From Pseudomonadota bacterium (GTDB lineage: Bacteria > Desulfobacterota > Desulfarculia > Desulfarculales > Desulfarculaceae): a DNA stretch of 64,000 bases. The notes under the pieces were generated by a model. The model saw nothing but the letters and a program-made list of their open reading frames with translations. It was not told where the DNA came from and ran no database searches. Position 1 is the stretch's first letter, and each line of letters begins with the position of its first letter. The stretch lies in assembly GCA_018819925.1 (NCBI GenBank), contig JAHJPG010000122.1:1-64000 (forward strand). The letters run 5' to 3'. Of the stretch, positions 18,180 through 27,304 are shown piece by piece. A program made the translations under genes and the position numbers.

Positions 18180-19748
18180 TTACCCCCGGGCCTGGGCGGC
18201 CAGGGCCGCCAGGCGATAGATCACCACCCGGGCCATGGGCTCGGACACCTCGGCGTCCAGGCGTTGTTTCAACTCCGGGGCAAGCTCCTGCATGCGTCCG
18301 GAGGCCCAGGCGAACAAGGGGCTCTGGGCAAAGGGCTTGCCCTGGGGCGGGGCCAGGGGGATCTGGGAGTGGCGCAGATAGTCGTAGCGCCGCTTCAGGT
18401 GGCCCTTGGGGTTGAGGATGTCGGCCAGGGGCCGGCGGAAATAGGCGGAAACGTAGAATACCAGGGGCTCCAGGTAAGGGAAGCGCACCGGCTTGCCGAA
18501 GTAGCGCGACGCGTTGCGGAACAGGGCGGTGTTGCCGGTGGTCATGTTGTGAATGCGCTTGAAATACAAGATGGGCCAGTAGCCCCGGGGGCCGGTGAGG
18601 GAGAGCATCTGGCCGGCCAGGCCGCAGAGCATGCGGCTGTCCACCATGCCTCCGGGCTTGGGGCCGCCAAAGGAGCGGGCCGCTTCCAGGCGGTAGGCCA
18701 CCCGGGTCAGGGGCGTCTGGGGCGACACTGGGCTCTTGAACAACAGATCCTTGGGGCCCATGCGCGAGGTGAGGGCGAAAAACTGCATGGTGTCGGCGTT
18801 TTGCCCGCTGAGTATCTGGCCGCAGGATGCCGCGCGGAAGGCCTGGTACATGGAGCAGGAGTGGTGGGCCGCGAAGGGGTCGTGGTCCACCGCGTCGTTT
18901 AAATACTCGCGGTTGGCCGGGTCGTGAAAATCCACCCCCACCGGCTGGTAGGGCTTGCCCTGGGCCAGGCTGTTTATGAGGGCGGCGCTGGCCTCCAGGC
19001 TGCGCTCCTGGTCCTGGTAGGGGGCGGTGTAATAGATGGTGAGTATCTGCTCTATGCGCTCTTTTTGGCTCATGAGCAGATAGTGGCTGTCGATGCCCGT
19101 GGAATAGCACAGGCTGTAGGGCCCCGCCCCCAGGCGGCGGCCCACCACCGCGTAGAGGTCGTCCCAGGTGAAAGCCCGCCCATCGGCCGGCGGATCGGGG
19201 CACACCGCCGCCGCCGGGCGCAGGGCCGCGCCCTCCGCCGCGTACACCGTGGCGGCGCTCAGGCGGTTGAGCCCCTTCAAGTAAGTGCGGCCCGGGGCGC
19301 AGGTCTTCTTGCGGCTGAACCAGGCCAACTGCTCCGGGTCGTAGGCCTCCCAGGACAAGAGGTCCCGTCCGGCGGCGAAGCTCCGCCAGTCGTCGCTGAT
19401 AATCAGGCGGCCGTCCCGGGTCCACCAGTACACCGTGTTGCCCAGCTCGTCGGAGGTTAGCACCTGTTCCAGGGCATCCCCGTTGCACACCAGGATCAGA
19501 TAGGCCCCGGACAGGGCGGCCATCTGGGGCAGGCGGGCGGGGTCGGCCAGCCAGGCGGCCAGGGCCTCTTCCAGCGCCCGGTCCACGGCAACGGGGTCGT
19601 CGTCGTAGTCCAGGCGGCCGTAGTCCACCCGCCAGCCGGGGCGGCCGAAGATATGCACTCGCCGCCCGGCGGCTTCGAGCCGGCTCGCCGGCCCCCACTC
19701 GCTCAAGCGGCCCAGTTCCACCCAGGCATTGGAAAGCTCCAGCAGCAC
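18180..19748 (-). CDS. Divergent asparagine-synthetase-like protein
   Basis: 522 residues. The C-terminal half has an Asn-synthase ATP-pyrophosphatase fold with the altered PP-loop STGIDSH near residues 216-222 (usual SGGxDS). The N-terminal half retains the late part of a class II glutamine-amidotransferase domain (GAYLILVCNGD, then SDDWRSF) but has no N-terminal catalytic Cys, so ammonia from glutamine is unlikely. The GTG at 19748 has GGAGGGG just upstream and is preferred over the TTG at 19775. The family also includes lasso-peptide and beta-lactam cyclases, but no precursor peptide or protease is seen nearby. Function unknown. Confidence 0.65.
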   Translation of the reverse strand: MLLELSNAWVELGRLSEWGPASRLEAAGRRVHIFGRPGWRVDYGRLDYDDDPVAVDRALEEALAAWLADPARLPQMAALSGAYLILVCNGDALEQVLTSDELGNTVYWWTRDGRLIISDDWRSFAAGRDLLSWEAYDPEQLAWFSRKKTCAPGRTYLKGLNRLSAATVYAAEGAALRPAAAVCPDPPADGRAFTWDDLYAVVGRRLGAGPYSLCYSTGIDSHYLLMSQKERIEQILTIYYTAPYQDQERSLEASAALINSLAQGKPYQPVGVDFHDPANREYLNDAVDHDPFAAHHSCSMYQAFRAASCGQILSGQNADTMQFFALTSRMGPKDLLFKSPVSPQTPLTRVAYRLEAARSFGGPKPGGMVDSRMLCGLAGQMLSLTGPRGYWPILYFKRIHNMTTGNTALFRNASRYFGKPVRFPYLEPLVFYVSAYFRRPLADILNPKGHLKRRYDYLRHSQIPLAPPQGKPFAQSPLFAWASGRMQELAPELKQRLDAEVSEPMARVVIYRLAALAAQARG

Positions 19749-19812
19749 TGCCCCCTCCCCACCTATAAAAAACAAACCTCGGGCAGGCCATTATAGCCCT
19801 GAGGGGTCGCTC

Positions 19813-20094
19813 CTAGAGCTGAAACCATTCCTTGAGCTTGGCCATCAACTCCGGGGTGGTCTTTTCGCTCAGGTTGATGGCGTCGCGCTTTTTGAAGTAG
19901 CCCCCCACCTTTTGGTAGCGGCGCAGGCCGGCCTTGGGCGGGCCGAACTCGCCGGTCTTTTTGTTGCGCTCGCGGTAGAGGAAAAGCACCGTGGTCCACA
20001 GGCCCTTGTTGAGTATCTGCTTGTCCAACTCCTCCACCAGGACCTGGCCGTCTTCTTCGTAGTGCACGGTAAGTTCGTCGTAATCGTTGGCCAC
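19813..20094 (-). CDS. Small conserved-looking hypothetical protein
   Basis: 93 residues, highly charged and soluble, with no cysteines, signal peptide or membrane segment. It starts at a GTG with AAGGA at good spacing. The composition (acidic N-terminus, then Lys/Arg-rich GGYFKKRD segment, amphipathic C-terminal helix) suggests a small globular or binding protein. It lies 85 bp downstream of the glycosyltransferase gene on the same strand. The intervening DNA holds a GC-rich inverted repeat around 20126-20152 with no T-run. I do not recognise the family. Confidence 0.65.
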   Translation of the reverse strand: MANDYDELTVHYEEDGQVLVEELDKQILNKGLWTTVLFLYRERNKKTGEFGPPKAGLRRYQKVGGYFKKRDAINLSEKTTPELMAKLKEWFQL

Positions 20095-20179
20095 TTGAAA
20101 TCCTTTCGGGTCTATATGAGGGGCGCCCCGTCCGGAAACCGGGCGGGGCGAGGCAAGGTCGCGCTGGTGCGCGGCTGCT

Positions 20180-21544
20180 CTATTTGAATCGTTGCTTGTC
20201 TTCCTCCAAGGCGTTCACGATATTGGCCGACACCTCGGGCAGCTTCCAAAGGATGCGCTCCCAGGAGGGCAGGTGGCGCACTTCCAGGGACTCCTCCCTG
20301 AGCCTTTCCTCCAGGCGCAGGATGGTCTGTTGCAGGCCCTGCTCCACGAAGGGTTTGAATTCCTCGTGGGAAGCGGTGAAGCGCAGCATCTTTTCCGCGA
20401 TGTGGGAGGGGGCGGTCAGATGATCCCCGGTCTGCACGATGGCCCGGGAGAGCACCTCGTAGACCATTTTCTCCTCGGTGTCGCGGTCGTACTTGAGGTT
20501 ATTGAACTCGGCGTTGTCCGAGTATTTCTTGATGATCTCCTCGGCGATGGACTCGTAGGTGAGCGCCAGGTCGCGGAAGAACTCTTCGCCCACCTCCAGG
20601 CCCTCCTCCACGATCAGCGCGTGCAGCAGGGTCTGGATGATGTCCAGGGACATCTTGTGCAGCCCGCTCTTGGGGTCGTCGGTGCTCACCCGCTGGTGCT
20701 TGTGGTCAAAGCTCTTGCGGGTGAACTCCACCTGGGCCACGTGGGAGGCCTTGCGGTAAACCTCGATGAGGGTGAATATCTCCACTCCCCAGTCCAGGGA
20801 ATAGCGCATCTTTCTGAGCAGCCACATGTCCAGGCAGACCTCGCCGGAGAGCTGGTAGTCGAAGCTCAACAGGAAGTCCACCAGCCTGAGCATCTTCTCT
20901 TCGCTGCCTTCGCTGAACTTGCGCTTCAGGGCCAGCAGCAGGGGGTCCAAAAGCAGGCGCTTGACCCGCCCAAAGAGGCGCTGGCCGTTCCAGCGGGCGT
21001 AGAAGGCCTTGGAGAAGGCATAGTTATGCACCAACACCGGATAGAAGAGACGGTCCAACTGGCGGCGCTGAAAGGTCTTGATGTCCGCGTCCAACAGGCC
21101 CACGCAGGTGGCCCCCAGGGCCATGGCCACCCCGAAGGCCATGAACACGTTGCGCCCCTTGCCCCGGCGGGAGAGGTCGAAGCCGCCGTCCTCCTCCAGC
21201 ATCTTGTAGATTCCGCTAACCGCCGGGCCGTCGTTCCACTGGATGATGTAGTTGTTGAGCCCGCGCTCCTGGCAGATATTGATGCACAGGCGCACGTCGT
21301 CCTCGCTGGCCTGGTCCAGGCCGAAGATTACATGGGCCAGGTACTTGGCTCCCGCCAACTCCTCCACGATGTTTTCGAACACCGGGCGGTTTTCCGGATC
21401 GGTGAATTCGCTGGCCAGGGCGGGCACGATGAGCACGGGCTTTTTCCAGCGGGCGGCGTGCGCCAGTTGCTGGAGGATGTCCTGCTTGTCCTGCAGGACA
21501 TAATAGGTGGTGACCCGGTTGTGAGTCTGGGCAAAGCTGGGCAT
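20180..21544 (-). CDS. GpgS-like family 2/81 glycosyltransferase
   Basis: 454 residues. The N-terminal half looks like a GT-A nucleotide-sugar-binding domain with the metal motif LLDADI near residue 145 and a VFMAFGVAMALGATCVG helix before it. This is the layout of glucosyl-3-phosphoglycerate synthases, which make the precursor of the compatible solute glucosylglycerate. The C-terminal half is helical and charged. The ATG at 21544 has AAGGAG eight bases upstream and is preferred to an earlier in-frame start. Mannosyl-3-phosphoglycerate-type or other sugar-acid products remain possible. No matching phosphatase gene is adjacent, although an inositol-phosphatase-family gene lies 1.6 kb away. Confidence 0.65.
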   Translation of the reverse strand: MPSFAQTHNRVTTYYVLQDKQDILQQLAHAARWKKPVLIVPALASEFTDPENRPVFENIVEELAGAKYLAHVIFGLDQASEDDVRLCINICQERGLNNYIIQWNDGPAVSGIYKMLEEDGGFDLSRRGKGRNVFMAFGVAMALGATCVGLLDADIKTFQRRQLDRLFYPVLVHNYAFSKAFYARWNGQRLFGRVKRLLLDPLLLALKRKFSEGSEEKMLRLVDFLLSFDYQLSGEVCLDMWLLRKMRYSLDWGVEIFTLIEVYRKASHVAQVEFTRKSFDHKHQRVSTDDPKSGLHKMSLDIIQTLLHALIVEEGLEVGEEFFRDLALTYESIAEEIIKKYSDNAEFNNLKYDRDTEEKMVYEVLSRAIVQTGDHLTAPSHIAEKMLRFTASHEEFKPFVEQGLQQTILRLEERLREESLEVRHLPSWERILWKLPEVSANIVNALEEDKQRFK

Positions 21545-21618
21545 ATATGGGCGTCTCCTTGGCGCGGCAAACTCGCCGCCTACCCCTGAGGCCTGCACGC
21601 CCCTGCCGGGGCGGCTCT

Positions 21619-22836
21619 CTATTCGGGTTTGTCTTTATTATGCCCCTTGGATGCCGCGCGGTCCAGGGGAGCCTGTGAGGCGGACATATGGCCGGCCCGG
21701 GTGATGGCCGCCTCCCCGAAACGGGCCACGATGGCGTCTTCGGCCCGGCCCAGGGCTTGGCGGCGGCCCGAGGCCTCGGCCCCGAACAAGTCTCCCTGCC
21801 CCTCATCGGCGGCGAGCAGTCCGGTGACCCCCACCCCGATGAGCCGAAAGGGCCCGGGCGTGGCGTAGGCGTTCAGCAGCTCCCGGGCCGCCGCGAAGAT
21901 TTCTTCGGCGGCATCGGTGGGCCGGGCCTGGGTGGCGCTGCGGGTGGCCAGGCGGTGGTCGCGGTGCTTGAGCTTCAGGGTCACGGTGCGCCCGCGCAGC
22001 CCTTTTCGGCGCAGGCGGCGGGCCACCTTTTGGCTCAGGCCCAGCAGATGGGCTCCTAAAAGCTCCCGGTCGCCGGTGTCCACCTCCAGGGTGAGCTCGT
22101 TGCTGACGCTTTTGACCTCCCGGGTGGGAGTGACTCCGCTGGGGTCCCGGCCCCAGGCCAGCTCCCACAGCCGCTGGCCAAAGACCCCCAGCACCCGCTC
22201 CAGGCGCTCCGGCCCCAGGGCCCTGAGCTCCACCAGGCGGGTGAGCCCCATCTCCCCCAGACGCTGGCGGGCCTTGGCCCCCACCCCGGGCACCTCGCCC
22301 AGGCTAACCGTGGCCAAAAAGGCCTCCATGTCCGCCACCACGGTGAGGCCGTCGGGTTTGTCGCGGTCGCTGGCGATCTTGGCCAAAAAACGCACCGGGG
22401 CGATGCCCACCGAGCAGGTGAGGCCGGTGACATCGCCAACGGCTTGCTTGATGGCCCGCCCGGCCTGGGCCGGCGGCCCCCACAGGCGCTCGGTGCCGCC
22501 GAGGTCCAGGAAGGCCTCGTCCACGCTCACCGGCTCCAGCAGGGGGCTGAAGCCGGCCAGCACCTCCATGACCCGGCGGCTGATCTGCTGGTAGCGCTCC
22601 ATGCGCGGCGGCAAGAACACGCCTTGGGGACAGCGGGCGCGGGCCTCGTACATGGGCATGGCCGAGCGCACCCCGAAGCGGCGGGCCTCGTAGGAAGCGG
22701 CGGAAACCACGCCCCTTTTGCCTCCGCCCACGATGATGGGCTGGCCGGCCAATTGGGGCCGGTCCAGCCGCTCCACGGCGGCGTAAAAGGCGTCCATGTC
22801 CACATGGGCCAAAACTTGGCCCCCAACCCCTTGCAA
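21619..22836 (-). CDS. dinB: DNA polymerase IV (Y-family translesion polymerase)
   Basis: 405 residues. The Y-family catalytic motifs are clear: VDMDAFYAAVE at the N-terminus, the steric/nucleotide-binding VVSAASYEARRFGVRSAMPMYEA segment near 42-65, and the catalytic acidic SVDEAFLD near 105. Thumb HhH (GVGAKARQRLGEMG) and little-finger domains follow. It copies past damaged bases with low fidelity. The TTG start has GGGAGG six bases upstream. Such genes are often SOS-controlled, but I saw no convincing LexA box in the short upstream space. Confidence 0.95.
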   Translation of the reverse strand: MQGVGGQVLAHVDMDAFYAAVERLDRPQLAGQPIIVGGGKRGVVSAASYEARRFGVRSAMPMYEARARCPQGVFLPPRMERYQQISRRVMEVLAGFSPLLEPVSVDEAFLDLGGTERLWGPPAQAGRAIKQAVGDVTGLTCSVGIAPVRFLAKIASDRDKPDGLTVVADMEAFLATVSLGEVPGVGAKARQRLGEMGLTRLVELRALGPERLERVLGVFGQRLWELAWGRDPSGVTPTREVKSVSNELTLEVDTGDRELLGAHLLGLSQKVARRLRRKGLRGRTVTLKLKHRDHRLATRSATQARPTDAAEEIFAAARELLNAYATPGPFRLIGVGVTGLLAADEGQGDLFGAEASGRRQALGRAEDAIVARFGEAAITRAGHMSASQAPLDRAASKGHNKDKPE

Positions 22837-22917
22837 GGCTTGCCTCCCGCCCTAAAACATGCTAGCTTCGCCCAGCTAGCCGTAAAGTGGAAATTCCCTT
22901 TCCGGAGTGAGCCTATC

Positions 22918-23136
22918 TTGTACCTGCCAGATGATGCAAATCCGCGCAACCACGTGGGAGACCGAAACTTCGAGTGCCCCCATTACGTCTTTTGCCTGGA
23001 TATCGCGGCGGCCAACATGTGGCCTAACTTCACTTGCGATTTTTGTATTTACAAAAAGACCAAGGAAGACAAAAAAATCGAGGAGTTGGATCTCTGCGCT
23101 CCCGGCTGGGAGGATATCTGGGGCGGCAGCGGTTAA
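22918..23136 (+). CDS. Small cysteine-rich protein of unknown function
   Basis: 72 residues from a TTG start preceded by CCGGAG. A spaced motif (ECPHYVFCLDIAAANMW, then FTCDFC) gives the pattern C-x5-C-x12-C-x2-C, which suggests a zinc- or Fe-S-binding knuckle; a fifth Cys lies near the end. The protein is soluble and acidic. The frame is open upstream inside the antisense of dinB, so the start is uncertain, but the cysteine pattern and clear codon bias support a real gene. It ends 3 bp before the convergent inositol-phosphatase-family stop. I do not know its function. Confidence 0.55.
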   Translation: MYLPDDANPRNHVGDRNFECPHYVFCLDIAAANMWPNFTCDFCIYKKTKEDKKIEELDLCAPGWEDIWGGSG

Positions 23137-23139
23137 CCC

Positions 23140-23961
23140 CTATGGTTCCGTAATATCAGGGAAACGCCTGGCGCAGAGCCCCTGCATCCACCCGTGCAGC
23201 CCCGGGGCGGCGGCTACTATGTCGCCCCTCCACAAGGCCTCCGGGCCTCCCAGGAAATCGCTGACCAATCCCCCGGCCTCCTCCACCAGCAAGATGCCCG
23301 CGGCCATGTCCCAGGGTTTGAGCCCCATCTCCCAAAAGCCCTGCCCCCGGCCGGCGGCCACGTAGGCCAGATCCAGGGCCGCCGAACCGGCGCGGCGCAC
23401 CCCGGCGCTCTGGGTGAAGATGTCGCGGAAGAGCTCCAGGTAGGGGTCCAGCAACTCCTTGTTGCGAAAGGGGAAGCCGGTCATGAACAGGGCCTGCTCC
23501 GGGGCCGGCATGTCGGCCACGGCCAGGCGCCGGCCGTTCAGCCAGGCCCCTCCGCCCCGCCAGGCCACGAACTCCTCGTCTTTGGTGACGTCCAGCACCA
23601 CCCCCACCGCTGGGCGGCCCTCTTCAAGCAGGGCCACGCTCACGGCCACATGCGGGAACCCGTGGATATAATTTGTGGTTCCGTCCAGGGGGTCCACCAC
23701 CCACAAGGGGCCTTGCCCGGCCTGGGCCTGGGCAAGGTCCGCCGGGGTTTCTTCCGAGAGGATGGCCTGGCCCGGACAAAGCCGGCCGATGGTGGCCAAG
23801 ACCGCCTTTTCACTGGCTAAATCAGCGTCGGTCACGTAGTCGAAGCGCTGCTTGTTTTGCACCCGCAGGCCCTGACCCCAGAGTTTCAAGAGCACTTTGG
23901 CCCCAGCGCTGGCGGCAGCGCGGGCGCTTGGCACATACTCTGATGGCGCGAGCAAGGGCAA
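23140..23961 (-). CDS. Inositol monophosphatase family protein
   Basis: 273 residues. The Mg-dependent sugar-phosphatase motifs are intact: the DYVTDADLASE segment near residue 42, the ILSEE motif near 68, and the WVVDPLDGTTNYIHGFP metal-binding core near 87-103. The C-terminal WDMAAGILLVEEAGG motif is near 220. It hydrolyses inositol-1-phosphate or a related sugar phosphate. The ORF opens with TTG at 23961; a GTG nine codons later is possible. The glycosyltransferase gene nearby makes a compatible-solute phosphatase role conceivable, but this is speculation. Confidence 0.9.
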   Translation of the reverse strand: MPLLAPSEYVPSARAAASAGAKVLLKLWGQGLRVQNKQRFDYVTDADLASEKAVLATIGRLCPGQAILSEETPADLAQAQAGQGPLWVVDPLDGTTNYIHGFPHVAVSVALLEEGRPAVGVVLDVTKDEEFVAWRGGGAWLNGRRLAVADMPAPEQALFMTGFPFRNKELLDPYLELFRDIFTQSAGVRRAGSAALDLAYVAAGRGQGFWEMGLKPWDMAAGILLVEEAGGLVSDFLGGPEALWRGDIVAAAPGLHGWMQGLCARRFPDITEP

Positions 23962-24108
23962 AAACCTTTCCCGATGGCGAAGATCGCGAATTGCCTCTTT
24001 ATTTTAGACAAATCGTGCTATATGATGATAGCGCAAAACATAGTTCGAGGCACCCCCCACCCGGAAGCGTCAGTGAGTTTGTCCGTCATTCAAGCCTCTG
24101 AAAACAAT

Positions 24109-25350
24109 ATGCCCCAGCCCACCATTATTCCACGGGCGGAGCACACCATCAGCCGCAAGGCCATCGACAGTGACGCCTTGAAGGTGCTCTATCGTCTGCA
24201 CACCCATGGCTTCTTGGCCTATCTGGTGGGTGGAGGGGTTCGCGACGTTCTCCTGGGGCGCAAGCCCAAGGACTTCGACGTGGCCACCGACGCCCATCCC
24301 TCCGAGGTGCGCCACCTGTTCCGCAACAGCCGCATTATCGGCAAGCGCTTCCGGCTGATCCAGGTGTTTTTTCGCGGCGGCAAGATCATCGAGGTAAGCA
24401 CCTTCCGCCGGCCCGCCGAGGACGAAGAAGGTGATGTGCTCTGCGATAACAACACCTTCGGCACCCCGGCCGAGGACGCCCTGCGCCGCGACCTGACCAT
24501 CAACGCCCTGTTTTACAACATCGCCGACTACAGCATAGTGGACTACGCGGACGGCCTGGCCGACCTCAAGGCCGGGCGCATCCGGGCGGTGGGCAACGCG
24601 GACGTGCGCTTCCGCCGGGACCCGGTGCGGGTGCTTCGGGCGGTGCGCCACGCCGCCCGCACCGGCTTCACCCTGACCCCGGACACCCTGGCCGCAGTGC
24701 AAGCCCACCGGGGGGAATTGTCGCTATGCCCCACCAGCCGGGTGAGGGACGAACTGCTGCGCGACCTCAAGGGCGGGGCCGCCGCCGCCTGGCTGGAGCT
24801 GGCTCACCAGACCGGGGTGCTCTACAGCCTGTTGCCCACCCTGGAGCCCTATTACGGACCCCAGGATAGCCCGCAACGGGCCCGGGCCAGGAAACTGCTG
24901 GCCCAGGTGGACCAGGCCCTGGCCAACGGACGCGACGTTGAGGAGGCGGTGGTGCTGTGCCTGCTGTTCTGGCCGGTCCTGGAGAGCCAGGCCCAGGAAC
25001 AGGAGTTCACCCCCGACCGTAAGGGCCGCTCCGAGTGGGCCCTTTGGATGCGCCAGGCCTTGCCCGCCGTGGCCGAGCCGGTGGCTTTCGCCAAACGGGT
25101 GATGGAGCGGGCCTGCCAGATCGCCGGCCTCATGGGTTTTGTCACATTGGCTTCACCCGGGCAGGGGATGCCCAAAAAAGTGGTCACCAAGGGCTACTAC
25201 CCCTTGGCCTGCGACCTGGCCGGATTCCTGGGCTGGGACCTGGACGGCCAGAACCGCCCCGGCCCCGGCGCGGGCGCGGGCGGCGAAAAACGCCGCCGCC
25301 GAAGGCGCCGCCGGCGCAAGCCCCGCGGCACGGGAGCAAGCCCCACCTAA
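24109..25350 (+). CDS. pcnB: Poly(A) polymerase / tRNA-nucleotidyltransferase family
   Basis: 413 residues from the ATG at 24109. The nucleotidyltransferase head holds LVGGGVRDVLLG and the catalytic DFDVATDA near residue 45-52. The KRFRLIQVFF...IEVSTFR segment near 75-95 is typical of bacterial poly(A) polymerases rather than CCA-adding enzymes. The RRDLTINALFYN motif and RNA-binding neck follow. The C-terminal tail has a run of about ten arginines, a likely RNA-binding extension. An in-frame ATG at 23974 would add 45 residues, but an AT-rich possible promoter (TATGAT at 24021-24026) lies between the two. Confidence 0.85.
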   Translation: MPQPTIIPRAEHTISRKAIDSDALKVLYRLHTHGFLAYLVGGGVRDVLLGRKPKDFDVATDAHPSEVRHLFRNSRIIGKRFRLIQVFFRGGKIIEVSTFRRPAEDEEGDVLCDNNTFGTPAEDALRRDLTINALFYNIADYSIVDYADGLADLKAGRIRAVGNADVRFRRDPVRVLRAVRHAARTGFTLTPDTLAAVQAHRGELSLCPTSRVRDELLRDLKGGAAAAWLELAHQTGVLYSLLPTLEPYYGPQDSPQRARARKLLAQVDQALANGRDVEEAVVLCLLFWPVLESQAQEQEFTPDRKGRSEWALWMRQALPAVAEPVAFAKRVMERACQIAGLMGFVTLASPGQGMPKKVVTKGYYPLACDLAGFLGWDLDGQNRPGPGAGAGGEKRRRRRRRRRKPRGTGASPT

Positions 25351-25370
25351 TTCCGAAAGGGAGACAAGAG

Positions 25371-27203
25371 ATGACCGCCCCCGCCGCCGCCGGCAACGAG
25401 GCTGGCATCGCCAACATCCCCCAGCTTCTATTCCAGCGGGTGCAGCTCCTGGGAGAGCGCACAGCCATGCGGGTGAAGGAGTTCGGGCTCTGGCGCGACA
25501 TCTCTTGGAACACCTACGGCGAAAAAGTGCGCCAGACGGCCATGGGCCTGGCCGCCCTGGGGGTGGAGCCGGGCGACACCGTGGACGTGATCGGCGAAAA
25601 CCGGCCCGAGTGGCTATATGCCGATCTGGGCACCATGGCCGCCGGAGGGGCCACCACCGGCATCTACACCACCAACGCCGCCGAGGAGTGCGGCTACATC
25701 CTGAGCCACTCCCAGGCCAAGGTCTACATCGTCGAGGACGAGGAGCAACTGGACAAGGCCCTGGAAGTGCGCGACGGCTGCCCCAACCTGAGCAAGATCG
25801 TGGTCATCGACACCGAGGGGCTGCGCCACTTCTCCGATCCCATGGTCATGGATTTTGAAGAGCTTTTGGCCCTGGGGCGGGAGCACGACGCGGCCAACCC
25901 GGGCCTGTTCGAGCAGCGCCTGGCTTCCCGGGGGCCCGACGACCTGGCCCTGCTTATATACACCAGCGGCACCACCGGCCCGCCCAAGGGAGCCATGCTC
26001 AGTCACAACAACGTGTTGTGGACCACCAAGGCCCTGGCCGAGGCCATCCCCGTGTATCAGGAAGACGAGCTGCTCTCCTTTTTGCCTCTCAGCCACATCG
26101 CCGAACGCATGTTCTCGGTGTACATGCACCTGCGCTTCATGTACACCATCAATTTTATTGAGAATACCGATACGGTCACCGAAAACGTGGTGGAGGTGAG
26201 CCCCACCGTGTTCTTCGCAGTGCCCCGCATCTGGGAAAAATACTCCAGCTCCATTTTCATCAAGATGAAGGACGCCACCTGGTTCAAGCGCCTGGTCTTC
26301 GGCCTGGCGCTCAAGATCGGGCGGCGCAGGGCAACGGCCCGCCTCAGCGAGCAGGGGGTGGGCACCCTGCTGGGCATGGCCTTCTCCCTGGCCCATTTGG
26401 CGGTGTTCAAGAAGCTCAAGGAGCGCCTGGGCCTGGAGCGGGTGCGCTTGGCGGTGAGCGGCGCGGCTCCCATCAGCCCGGATGTGCTCAGGTTCTACCA
26501 CGCCATCGGCCTTCCGCTGAGGCAGGTCTACGGCCAGACCGAGGACACCGGCCCCACCTCCATTCACCACGGCGACATCATCGAGGCCGACAACGTGGGG
26601 CCGGCGGTGCCCGGGGTCCAGGTGGAGATCGCCCCCGACGGCGAGATCCTGGTCAAGGGCGAAAACGTGTTCCTGGGCTACTACCGCAACCCCGAGGCCA
26701 CCGCCGAAACCCTGGTGGACGGCTGGCTGCACTCGGGCGACGTGGGCGAGCTGGATGAACGGGGCTATCTGACCATCACCGACCGCAAGAAGGACCTCAT
26801 CATCACCAGCGGCGGCAAGAACATCGCCCCCCAGTACCTGGAGAACAAGCTCAAGTTCAGCCCCTACATCAACGACGCGGTGATAATCGGCGATCAGCGC
26901 AAATTCGTCAGCGCCCTGGTGTTCATCGACGAAGACAACGTGTTCAAGTACGCCCAGGACAACAAGATACCCTTCACCACCTACGCCAGCCTGACCAAAG
27001 CCAAGGAGGTGGTCGCCCTCATCGGCCAGGAGATCGAGAACGTCAACAAGACTCTGGCCCGGGTGGAGCAGATCAAGCGCTTCACCATCCTGCCCAAGAA
27101 GCTCCTGGAAGAGGACGGCGAGGTGACCCCCACCATGAAAGTCAAACGCAAGTACATCAACGAGACCTACAAGGAGCTAATCAACTCCATGTACAAGCGC
27201 TAA
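25371..27203 (+). CDS. Long-chain acyl-CoA synthetase (FadD15-type)
   Basis: 610 residues. AMP-binding motif IYTSGTTGPPKGAM near residue 196, YGQTEDTGPT near 386, and HSGDVGELDERGYLTITDRKKDLI near 455. The long-type C-terminus (ITSGGKNIAPQYLEN) marks the bacterial long-chain or bubblegum-like branch. It activates fatty acids to acyl-CoA for beta-oxidation or lipid turnover. The ATG is preceded by AAAGGGAG. It follows pcnB by 20 bp and may be transcribed with it. A perfect hairpin terminator lies 54 bp downstream. Confidence 0.93.
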   Translation: MTAPAAAGNEAGIANIPQLLFQRVQLLGERTAMRVKEFGLWRDISWNTYGEKVRQTAMGLAALGVEPGDTVDVIGENRPEWLYADLGTMAAGGATTGIYTTNAAEECGYILSHSQAKVYIVEDEEQLDKALEVRDGCPNLSKIVVIDTEGLRHFSDPMVMDFEELLALGREHDAANPGLFEQRLASRGPDDLALLIYTSGTTGPPKGAMLSHNNVLWTTKALAEAIPVYQEDELLSFLPLSHIAERMFSVYMHLRFMYTINFIENTDTVTENVVEVSPTVFFAVPRIWEKYSSSIFIKMKDATWFKRLVFGLALKIGRRRATARLSEQGVGTLLGMAFSLAHLAVFKKLKERLGLERVRLAVSGAAPISPDVLRFYHAIGLPLRQVYGQTEDTGPTSIHHGDIIEADNVGPAVPGVQVEIAPDGEILVKGENVFLGYYRNPEATAETLVDGWLHSGDVGELDERGYLTITDRKKDLIITSGGKNIAPQYLENKLKFSPYINDAVIIGDQRKFVSALVFIDEDNVFKYAQDNKIPFTTYASLTKAKEVVALIGQEIENVNKTLARVEQIKRFTILPKKLLEEDGEVTPTMKVKRKYINETYKELINSMYKR

Positions 27204-27257
27204 TCCGGGGGGCGCCCGCAAGACTTGCCAGGCATCGCCCTTTCGTGAAAAACAAAA

Positions 27258-27283
27258 CGCCCCGGCCAAATTTGGCCGGGGCG
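27258..27283. terminator. Bidirectional intrinsic terminator between convergent genes
   Basis: A perfect 26-nt palindrome (13-bp arms CGCCCCGGCCAAA) sits between the acyl-CoA synthetase gene and the convergent lipoprotein gene. On the minus strand it runs into GTTTTGTTTTT, an ideal U-tract; on the plus strand it is followed by ATGCTTTTG. Confidence 0.85.
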
Positions 27284-27304
27284 ATGCTTTTGACGCTTTG
27301 TGTG

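Noticed and set aside
20126-20152. GC-rich inverted repeat as a terminator
   Set aside because: No T-run on either strand follows it and one mismatch breaks the stem; left as an unassigned inverted repeat.
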